From contig JAIRUI010000025.1 of the NCBI GenBank assembly GCA_031254455.1, positions 1 to 13,138 on the forward strand: a stretch of 13,138 nt of DNA. Reading direction: 5' to 3'. Below are positions 7,476 through 12,833 of the stretch, piece after piece. Under the pieces are notes generated by a model. The model was not told where the DNA came from, did not search any database, and worked only from the letters and a program-made list of their open reading frames with translations. How positions within the stretch are numbered: the stretch's first letter is position 1; the number at the start of each line of letters is the position of its first letter. The DNA comes from Chitinispirillales bacterium (GTDB taxonomy: Bacteria; Fibrobacterota; Chitinivibrionia; Chitinivibrionales; Chitinivibrionaceae). A program made the translations under genes and the position numbers.

Positions 7476-7933
7476 AAATTCCAAACCAATTTTGCACCGT
7501 TAGGAATTATATACGCAGTCGGAATTTTGTTCTTCCATTGTTCTGCTTTTATTCTTCCTACAATTCTCAATGGAATACCGCTGAGCATTACAGTATATCC
7601 TAAACTTGAAGCGATTATCCAGCCGGCGGATTTCAGAACTTCTTTGTCATAATTATCTTTATCTTCATCCGTATAAAAATAATTATATCCGCCCGATGAA
7701 GAAGCGACATAATCTTCCGCTTTGACCGCATGAACCGCCGCTATAACGACTCCTGTCGTTGCGAAAACCGCTCCGCCGATAATAAGTCCGGTTCCGACAT
7801 TTTTCATTTTCTTAAAATGCTCATACCTTTCCTGCGGATTTTCCTGAACCGAAAGGTCTATACCCACGTTTTGAGCAAACACGCCCGCGCACAACGTCAA
7901 ACACGCAATCGCCGTTTTGAGAAAATTTCTCAT
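7472..7933 (-). CDS. Hypothetical exported membrane protein, two predicted helices
   Basis: 153 residues that I do not recognise. Residues 1-20 are a signal peptide: basic start (MRNFLK), hydrophobic core and a GVFA-Q cleavage site of signal peptidase I type; no lipobox Cys at the right spot. Two further hydrophobic stretches follow, about 46-69 (Gly/Ala/Val-rich) and about 103-126. Between them is a Ser-Gly-Tyr and Asp-rich loop (75-97, with SSSGGYNYFYTDEDKD). The mature protein starts QNVGIDLSVQ. GGAG precedes the ATG at a good distance. The stop overlaps that of rsmE (7472-7475), so the two genes meet without a terminator between them. A short hairpin lies in its leader. No function is proposed beyond a membrane or envelope location. 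Confidence 0.72.
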   Translation of the reverse strand: MRNFLKTAIACLTLCAGVFAQNVGIDLSVQENPQERYEHFKKMKNVGTGLIIGGAVFATTGVVIAAVHAVKAEDYVASSSGGYNYFYTDEDKDNYDKEVLKSAGWIIASSLGYTVMLSGIPLRIVGRIKAEQWKNKIPTAYIIPNGAKLVWNF

Positions 7934-7947
7934 AATAACTCCATTTC

Positions 7948-7963
7948 TGCGCTGTTTAGCGCA
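7948..7963. other. Short hairpin in the leader of the two-helix protein gene
   Basis: TGCGCT-GTTT-AGCGCA, a 6-bp perfect stem with a 4-nt loop. On the minus strand it lies 15 nt before the ATG at 7933 and may influence translation or mRNA stability. On the plus strand it is followed after 7 nt by a run of seven T, so it could instead end plus-strand transcription running in from rsmE. Confidence 0.45.
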
Positions 7964-8025
7964 AGTTAAGTTTTTTTGGACTGCTTACCTGAGAAAAGAG
8001 GTTGCTCTGCCCAATAATCAAATTC

Positions 8026-8215
8026 ACCACAAATATGAGTTAATTGTTAGTCCTTCTCGGCACGTCGTAGAAAAGTACCTATTGCAAGGATTGTAACAGA
8101 AAGGCAGAACAACCGAAAGGAAGATTGCCTTGTTACAATCAATTACAATTAGAGAAATAAAAGAACTAACATTTGTTACGGAAACAAAAAAGATTCCGTA
8201 ACTCATATTTGTGGT
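8026..8215. mobile_element. MITE-like palindromic element with 17-bp terminal inverted repeats
   Basis: Perfect terminal inverted repeats ACCACAAATATGAGTTA (8026-8042) and TAACTCATATTTGTGGT (8199-8215). Further nested pairs follow inward: TTAGTCCTT against AAGAACTAA, GATTGTAACA against TGTTACAATC, and AGGCA against TGCCT, closing near CCGAAAGG. The right arm carries an extra small hairpin, TTACGGAA...TTCCGTAA, absent from the left arm. CCAAT (8011-8015) and ATTGG (8216-8220) extend the symmetry outside. There is no credible coding frame. It could be a non-autonomous transposable element or a structured RNA; no clear target-site duplication is seen. Confidence 0.6.
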
Positions 8216-8220
8216 ATTGG

Positions 8221-8298
8221 TAAAATAATATTATGTCTTTCAAAAACACAAGAGTGAAGGTTACGAGTTGGATTTATAACTCAATTAATATTATTTTA
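8221..8298. repeat. AT-rich inverted repeat next to the palindromic element
   Basis: TAAAATAATATTA (8221-8233) and TAATATTATTTTA (8286-8298) are perfect 13-nt reverse complements. Inside is a smaller GAGTT...AACTC pair. It begins directly after the ATTGG that closes the larger palindrome. The rest of the gap up to 8401 is AT-rich and holds only the promoter-like TATTTTTA box. Confidence 0.5.
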
Positions 8299-8370
8299 AA
8301 AATTTTCTCTGTAATTTTTACTTGCGGGGCGTTGTGAATATATTGTATTTTCGTAACGGTTTTGTACAAA

Positions 8371-8378
8371 TATTTTTA
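8371..8378 (+). promoter_or_regulatory. TATTTTTA box before the PIN-domain gene
   Basis: TATTTTTA ends 23 nt before the ATG at 8402, close to the 21 nt seen at three other genes here. A clear -35 at the usual spacing is not evident. Confidence 0.35.
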
Positions 8379-8401
8379 TCGTAGAGCCTAAGGAAATAAC
8401 C

Positions 8402-8866
8402 ATGAAAAGACCCAAGATATATCTTGAAACGTCGGTAATAAGTTATCTTGACCAGCAGGGCTCTTCAGAACAAACAGCCGATACGCTTAAATTTTGGGAA
8501 AAAGCGCAAGAAGGCGAATACGATATTTTCGTGTCTCCGGTAGTGATGGAAGAAATTAAAAGTTATAACGCCGAGAAATCTTTCATTATACAAAAACATA
8601 TGGATAAAGTTTGTATAAATTTATTGCCTGAAAGCAAAGAAGTGGAAGAATTGGCAAAATTATACGCCGAAGGTAGAATTTTGACGGAAAGAAATTTTGA
8701 TGACTGCAAACATATCGCTTACGCTTGTGTTTATAACTGTGATATGATTGTTTCTTGGAATTTCAGGTGTATTGTAAATTACAAAACTATTTGCGAAGTT
8801 AAAAGCGTTAATGCGGTTGCGGGATACAGGGAAATGGGGGTTTATACTCCTACTATGCTTATATAA
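8402..8866 (+). CDS. PIN-domain protein (VapC-like ribonuclease), no partner seen
   Basis: 154 residues. The start, KIYLETSVISYL, matches PIN-domain nucleases of the subgroup usually starting YLETTIPSYL, where the first acidic residue is Glu (E9). Other expected acidic positions: E50/E51 (VVMEEI), D100/D101 in NFDDCKHIAYACV and D114 in CDMIVSWNFRCIVN, the late Trp-Asn block typical of that subgroup. Such proteins are metal-dependent RNases, often toxins paired with a small antitoxin. I see no antitoxin gene on either side: upstream is the inverted-repeat region, downstream is pdxA after 37 nt. AGGA (8391-8394) lies 7 nt before the ATG. It may be an orphan toxin, be neutralised from elsewhere, or have a housekeeping RNase role. 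Confidence 0.82.
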   Translation: MKRPKIYLETSVISYLDQQGSSEQTADTLKFWEKAQEGEYDIFVSPVVMEEIKSYNAEKSFIIQKHMDKVCINLLPESKEVEELAKLYAEGRILTERNFDDCKHIAYACVYNCDMIVSWNFRCIVNYKTICEVKSVNAVAGYREMGVYTPTMLI

Positions 8867-8903
8867 AATTGGGGCAAGAACTTTCATTATACAAGAGAAG
8901 AAT

Positions 8904-9896
8904 ATGAAACCGATTTTGGCGATAACTATGGGCGACCCCGCCGGTATCGGAGCGGAGGTGATTCTTAAAGCGTTTTCTCATAAAGATTTTTTTGAAAATT
9001 ACAAATGTTTGGTGATAGGTGAAAAACGTGTTTTGGAATTTTACAGAGAAACCCTTAAAATAAATTCACCGGAAATTAAAACAATTTCGCAGCCGAGCGA
9101 ATATGAAAGCGGAAAAATCTGCGTTATTGATATTCCCGTCGCAGGAAACGACTTTGAAACCGGTAAAGTTTCGGCAAAATGCGGAGAAGCTTCATTTCAA
9201 TATATAGAAAAATCGATAAATTCGGCAAAGAACGGTGAAATCGACGCGGTAATTACCTGCCCGATTAACAAGGAAGCGTTGCATTTATCAGGGCATAATT
9301 ATCCGGGGCATACCGAAATTTTTGCAGAGAAGTACGACTCAGAAAATTTTACTATGCTTTTTAAGGTAGAAAACGTTTCGGTTGTTCATTGCACGACTCA
9401 TTGTTCGTTGCGTCAAGCGATTGATTTGATTTCGACGCAAAAAGTAAAGCAAAACATTCTTCTTTTGAATGAGGCGCTTATGTCTTTCGGGATAAAAAAT
9501 CCTAGGATCGCGGTCTCAGGGTTAAATCCGCACGCGGGTGAAAACGGGCTTTTCGGCAGAGAAGAAATTGAGCGTATAAATCCCGCGGTAGAATGGGCGA
9601 AACAAAACGGAATAAATGCAAACGGCGCATTTGCGCCGGACACGGTATTTGTTTCGGCGTTCAACGGAAATTACGACGGAGTCGTATCAATGCTTCACGA
9701 TCACGGATTTGTTGCGTTGAAATCCCGTGATTTTGAATCCGGCGTAAATATCACCGTCGGACTGCCGGTAATTCGTACGTCGGTAGGACATGGAACCGCC
9801 TTTGATATAGCCGGAAAGGGTGTTTCAAACGAAAAAAGTTTACTTTTCGCAATCGACGATGCAAACAGGATGGCAAAATTTAAGGAAAAACTCTGA
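8904..9896 (+). CDS. pdxA: PdxA family: 4-hydroxythreonine-4-phosphate dehydrogenase
   Basis: 330 residues, the same length class as E. coli PdxA (DXP-dependent pyridoxal phosphate synthesis; NAD-dependent oxidation of 4-phosphohydroxy-threonine). Motifs: ITMGDPAGIGAEV (7-19), TCPINKEAL (118-126), GHTE with metal ligand His136, GLNPHAGENGLFGREE (206-221) with His210, FAPDTVF (243-249), MLHDHGF with His265, GVNITVGLPVIRTS (280-293). All three metal His are present. The usual YHDQGH is LHDHGF here, and the usual Asp in the RTSVDHGTAF-type motif is Gly (RTSVGHGTAF), so a PdxA2-type relative acting on another phosphorylated hydroxyacid cannot be excluded. I chose ATG 8904 because the protein then begins MKPILAITMGDPAG as in the family; upstream in-frame codons overlap the PIN gene. 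It is probably co-transcribed with the following GT4 gene. Confidence 0.9.
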   Translation: MKPILAITMGDPAGIGAEVILKAFSHKDFFENYKCLVIGEKRVLEFYRETLKINSPEIKTISQPSEYESGKICVIDIPVAGNDFETGKVSAKCGEASFQYIEKSINSAKNGEIDAVITCPINKEALHLSGHNYPGHTEIFAEKYDSENFTMLFKVENVSVVHCTTHCSLRQAIDLISTQKVKQNILLLNEALMSFGIKNPRIAVSGLNPHAGENGLFGREEIERINPAVEWAKQNGINANGAFAPDTVFVSAFNGNYDGVVSMLHDHGFVALKSRDFESGVNITVGLPVIRTSVGHGTAFDIAGKGVSNEKSLLFAIDDANRMAKFKEKL

Positions 9897-9952
9897 TTTT
9901 GTAAAAATACTATTTTTGTTTGTATGAATGCGAAATACGGAAAGGATTTGCG

Positions 9953-11080
9953 GTGAACATACTGATTTTTAACTGGCGCGACATAAGGCATCCACGGGCG
10001 GGCGGCGCTGAAATTCATATGCACGGAATTTTTGAACCGATTGCAAAATCAGGCAACGAAGTAATTGTAATTTCGTCGAGCTTTATCGGCTGTGAACGTG
10101 AAGAAAACATAAACGAAATTAAAATTATTCGCGTCGGCAGTGAAACTACGTATCCGCTTGAGGTGTGGAAAAATTTCAAAAAATATGAAAAACGGTTTTT
10201 GCCTGATATAATTTACGAAGTGTTTAACAAATTGCCGCTTTTTACTCCGTTACTGACCAGCCGTCCAAAACTTATTCAAATGCATCACCTTTGGCTGACG
10301 TCAATTTTTCATGAAGCGCCGTTCCCGGTAGCAAGCGTCGTGTGGCTCGGAGAACAAATGCTGCGCTTTTTTTACCGAAAGGAGCAGTTTGCGATTGTCA
10401 GCGATTCCGCAAAAAAAGAATTAAAATATTACGGAATAAAAGACGAACGAATTAAAATAATTTATTGCGGCATAAACTACGATTTTTACGTTCCCGCAGC
10501 AGAAAGAAACGTTGAGAAAAACGGAAAATATTTATTTTATATCGGGCGATTGCAAAAATACAAAGGCGTTTTGGATATTTGTGAAGCGTTTGAAAAAATA
10601 TCAGGGAAATTTCCAGATTTGAAATTGAAAATCGCGGGGAGCGGAACGTTTAGGGAAAGACTGCAAAAATGGATTGAAAAGCACAATTTAAGCGAAAGAA
10701 TTTTACTTTTGGGATTTATTTGTGAAGACGAAAAACTGCGTTTGCTGCAACACGCTTATTTACTTGTTCAACCAAGTTTCAAAGAAGGATGGGGACTTAC
10801 CGTTATCGAATCAAACGCCTGCGGAGTTCCTGTTGTCGCAAATAACGCGCCTGGATTGTGCGATAGCGTAAGTGACGCAAAAACTGGGCTTTTGTATAAG
10901 TTCGGCGACGTTGACGACGCGGCGAAGAAAATAAGCATGTTGCTTGAAGACTCTCAAAAATATGCGCAACTTTCTTTGAATTGCAGAGATTGGGCTAAAA
11001 AATTCAAGTGGCAGACCGCTTCCGACGAGACATTTGATTTGCTTAAAAAAGTTATCTCAAAAGATTTATGCCAAAGTTAA
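9953..11080 (+). CDS. GT4-family glycosyltransferase
   Basis: 375 residues, GT-B fold. The N-terminal acceptor half starts MNILIFNWRDIRHPRAGGAE, where the Gly-rich GGAE loop is typical of family 4. The C-terminal donor-binding half has YIGRLQKYKG (196-205), KIAGSG (226-231) and FKEGWGLTVIESNACGVPVV (277-296), with the E-x7-E pair E278/E286 that contacts the nucleotide sugar. It likely transfers a hexose from a nucleotide donor to a lipid or polysaccharide acceptor at the cytoplasmic face; specificity is unknown. I chose GTG 9953 because GGA (9944-9946) lies 6 nt before it and the protein then starts at the first beta strand; earlier in-frame codons add only an unrelated tail. It lies 56 nt after pdxA, and its end overlaps rluE by 13 nt, suggesting translational coupling. 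Confidence 0.9.
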   Translation: MNILIFNWRDIRHPRAGGAEIHMHGIFEPIAKSGNEVIVISSSFIGCEREENINEIKIIRVGSETTYPLEVWKNFKKYEKRFLPDIIYEVFNKLPLFTPLLTSRPKLIQMHHLWLTSIFHEAPFPVASVVWLGEQMLRFFYRKEQFAIVSDSAKKELKYYGIKDERIKIIYCGINYDFYVPAAERNVEKNGKYLFYIGRLQKYKGVLDICEAFEKISGKFPDLKLKIAGSGTFRERLQKWIEKHNLSERILLLGFICEDEKLRLLQHAYLLVQPSFKEGWGLTVIESNACGVPVVANNAPGLCDSVSDAKTGLLYKFGDVDDAAKKISMLLEDSQKYAQLSLNCRDWAKKFKWQTASDETFDLLKKVISKDLCQS

Positions 11081-11655
11081 TTCTGTTTAACAAACCATAT
11101 TTTGTTCTTTCAAAATTTAGAGACGAACAGAAAAGAAAGACGCTTGCCGATTTTCTGAAAATTCCTCATGTATATCCTTGCGGGCGGCTTGATTACGATT
11201 CCGAAGGACTTATTTTGCTTACGGATTTGGGTTGGCTGCAAAATTTAATTTCGTCGCCGAAACATAAACTTCCCAAAACATATTTGGTTCAAGTAGAAGG
11301 TGAGATTTCTAACGAAGCGATAGAAAAATTGAGTAAAGGAGCGCTTTTACGAGACGGGAAAACGCTTCCGGCAAAAGCAAAGAAAATACCTGTTCCTTCT
11401 TTATGGGAAAGGACGCCGCCGATACGTTTCCGTAAAAATATTCCGGACAGTTGGATTGAAATTACAATTTGCGAAGGTAAAAACCGTCAGGTTCGCCGAA
11501 TGACCGCTGCGGTCGGTTTTGCGACATTGCGGCTTGTAAGAAAAAGTATCGGAAGTTTAAGCATAGACGGAATTAAAAACGGAGAATACAAAGAAATTGT
11601 TTGCCCGACGAACATGAGAGAAGCAAGAACTCTGTTGACGATAGGGGAGAACTAA
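11068..11655 (+). CDS. rluE: 23S rRNA pseudouridine-2457 synthase, RluE-type
   Basis: 195 residues of the RsuA/RluB/E/F group. It starts LILFNKPYFVLSKF and shows CGRLDYDSEGLILLT (38-52) with the catalytic Asp42, KTYLVQVEG, LRDGKTLPAKA, PPIRFRKNIPDSWIEI and EGKNRQVRRMTAAVGF, then TLRLVRKSIG. The residues around PPIR(F/E)RK and PTSW-type motifs fit E. coli RluE better than RluB or RsuA. There is no N-terminal S4 domain, as in RluE. The family isomerises a uridine in the peptidyl-transferase region of 23S rRNA. The ATG lies inside the end of the GT4 gene. The following genes are on the other strand, and I see no strong terminator after the stop. Confidence 0.88.
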   Translation: MPKLILFNKPYFVLSKFRDEQKRKTLADFLKIPHVYPCGRLDYDSEGLILLTDLGWLQNLISSPKHKLPKTYLVQVEGEISNEAIEKLSKGALLRDGKTLPAKAKKIPVPSLWERTPPIRFRKNIPDSWIEITICEGKNRQVRRMTAAVGFATLRLVRKSIGSLSIDGIKNGEYKEIVCPTNMREARTLLTIGEN

Positions 11656-11674
11656 GGTATTGTAATTTATCCTT

Positions 11675-11929
11675 TTAATTTCGTTTTACAAAAAAAGAAC
11701 CGCCTCGTTCAATACATAAATTACACAACATATTCAAATCGTGGATTTTTAACAATTCCCAATCAAAACTTAACAAAACCGCTTTCAATATTTTTTCCGT
11801 ACATTGCTGACAATGAAAACAGGAAATATATAATTGTTTCGGACTTACTTCATAAAAAAGATGTTTCGCCACAAACAAATCATCCGAAGCAAATTTTACC
11901 CATTCTCAAACAAGTTTGTTATCTTGCAT
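11675..11929 (-). pseudogene. HEPN-domain protein relic (in-frame TGA, C-terminally short)
   Basis: From the ATG at 11929 the frame reads MQDNKLV, then TGA (11908-11906), then EWVKFASDDLFVAKHLFYEV and onward to a TAA at 11677-11675. The part after the stop is a typical HEPN start: a WVKxAxxDLxxAKxL helix, a CFHCQQCTEKILKAVLL block (QQxxEKxLKAxL motif), then KIHDLNMLCNLCIE. The expected residue at the stop is probably Arg (CGA to TGA). The protein ends about 75 residues into the domain, without the final Rx4-6H- or RYP-type helix. HEPN proteins of this kind are RNase toxins partnered with an MNT nucleotidyltransferase. TGA is a true stop in neighbouring genes, so this is most likely dead. Confidence 0.72.
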
Positions 11930-11996
11930 ACAAAAGAATTCCGTCTTTTTTAACCTTTTTCTCTATTGACGCAAAGGCGCTTCTTTCTTCGAAAAA
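11919..11996 (-). pseudogene. Probable C-terminal remnant of the MNT nucleotidyltransferase partner
   Basis: A minus-strand frame ends FFEERSAFASIEKKVKKDGI and LLYAR with TAA at 11921-11919, overlapping the HEPN ATG by 11 nt. MNT antitoxins commonly end in a helix followed by EGxxLY, and MNT-HEPN pairs are usually ordered and overlapped this way. The catalytic GS-x-DxD part is missing; upstream of about 12000 the frame shows no homology I recognise and soon runs into the terminator repeat. The assignment depends largely on context. Confidence 0.42.
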
Positions 11997-12058
11997 GCAT
12001 TTTTTTCGCAACCACATCAATAGGATTGAACCAAATATTATTTCCCGCCAAAACAAAG

Positions 12059-12084
12059 CGGAGCGCAAATCTCTCTGCGTTCCG
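12059..12084 (-). terminator. Terminator of the PD-(D/E)XK gene; repeat copy 1
   Basis: Stem CGGAACGCA / TGCGCTCCG on the minus strand (one A-C mismatch) with loop GAGAGATT, followed by CTTTGTTTTGG. It lies 24 nt after the stop of the PD-(D/E)XK gene. The same loop and nearly the same stem recur at 12752-12779. Confidence 0.65.
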
Positions 12085-12107
12085 TCGTTTATTCAACTCG
12101 AAAATAT

Positions 12108-12704
12108 TCAATAGACTTTCAAATTTTCATCGTCTATTTCTATCGCGTCGCCGACTTGGCGGATTATTCCTACACCATAAGCTTTCGCTTCTTTAATTAC
12201 GCTTTTATCAAACGAAAAACCCGCCGCTACAAGATATAATTCGTAGTTCTTATAGATGGGAAAATATTTACGAAACTGAGACGCTTTATTTACAGCTATT
12301 TCTTTAATAAAATTCGGATGTATTCTGTTTTTCGCCTCAATAATCGCCACTGATTTACCGTTAACCAAAACAATGTCAAATTCCGCGGATTTTCCTTTTT
12401 TGTTATATTCCAAATTAGGAATCATATAGTCATACGTTTCTTTACCGAAAGATAATTTCTTTTTGAATACGTTTTGAAAATACCGCTCTGCGTGATAACC
12501 GATATTGTTGTTTACCCCGTTCACTATTTCGTCAAGCCGGTCTAATTTTTTGTCGGTTTTCTTCATTTGTTCATCAGTTTTCTTTTGCAGTTCGCCGATT
12601 TCTTTTTGCTGGTTCCTCAATTCGGCAAAATCTTTCTCTGACTTTTTCGCATTATCTTCCGTCAACGCTTCAATTCTGTCAAGTCGTTCTTTCCACTCTT
12701 CCAT
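12108..12704 (-). CDS. Coiled-coil protein with PD-(D/E)XK nuclease-like domain
   Basis: 198 residues. Residues 1-65 are charged, heptad-like and rich in Lys, Glu and Gln (ERLDRIEALTEDNAKKSEKD, later KKTDEQMKKTDKKLDRLDEI), a likely coiled coil. Residues about 68-180 look like a PD-(D/E)XK fold: GYHAERYF helix with E73, then AEFDIVLVNGKSVAIIEAKN with D110, E123 and K125 forming D-x12-ExK. Similar coiled-coil/PD-(D/E)XK proteins (DUF3782-like) are common as genomic orphans in several phyla; their target is not known to me. I chose ATG 12704 because GAGG (12714-12711) precedes it at a good distance, in the same GCGAGG context as the ATG at 381. It sits between two copies of a terminator-like repeat and may be a portable gene. 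Nuclease activity is inferred, not shown. Confidence 0.78.
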   Translation of the reverse strand: MEEWKERLDRIEALTEDNAKKSEKDFAELRNQQKEIGELQKKTDEQMKKTDKKLDRLDEIVNGVNNNIGYHAERYFQNVFKKKLSFGKETYDYMIPNLEYNKKGKSAEFDIVLVNGKSVAIIEAKNRIHPNFIKEIAVNKASQFRKYFPIYKNYELYLVAAGFSFDKSVIKEAKAYGVGIIRQVGDAIEIDDENLKVY

Positions 12705-12751
12705 ATTAACCTCGCTTTTACGTATAATATAATATTCGCCGCAAAACAAAA

Positions 12752-12779
12752 ACGAGGCGCAAATCTCTCTGCGCCCCGT
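12752..12779 (-). terminator. Terminator of the C-terminally visible surface protein gene; repeat copy 2
   Basis: Stem ACGGGGCGCA / TGCGCCTCGT on the minus strand (one G-U pair), loop GAGAGATT, followed by TTTTGTTTTGCGG. It ends the gene whose stop is at 12834 and directly precedes the leader of the PD-(D/E)XK gene. It shares 50 bp of similarity with the copy at 12059-12084. Confidence 0.8.
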
Positions 12780-12795
12780 TTGTTTAATACCGCCC

Positions 12796-12822
12796 CGTCA
12801 TTGCGAGTGTAGCGAAGCAATT
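12796..12822. repeat. Dispersed repeat of the GTCATTGCGAG...GAAGCAAT type
   Basis: CGTCATTGCGAGTGTAGCG followed by AAGCAATT. ATTGC and GCAAT at its two ends pair, giving a small palindrome. Very similar intergenic sequences (CGTCATTGCGAGC...GAAGCAATC) are scattered through many unrelated bacterial genomes. It lies between a gene end and its terminator; only one copy is in this window. Confidence 0.6.
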
Positions 12823-12833
12823 CAGTCATCGTA

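Noticed and set aside
8024..8206. 60-codon minus-strand frame in the palindromic element
   Set aside because: It is produced by the repeat arms themselves; no start signal and no recognisable domain.
8233..8337. 34-codon frame starting ATG with a hydrophobic end, upstream of the PIN gene (possible small antitoxin or toxin peptide)
   Set aside because: No ribosome binding site, lies across the AT-rich inverted repeat, and no similarity to any known antitoxin.
11675..11929. TGA read-through (selenocysteine or recoded Trp) in the HEPN frame
   Set aside because: TGA terminates pdxA and the PD-(D/E)XK gene here, no downstream SECIS-like hairpin is evident, and the gene is truncated anyway.
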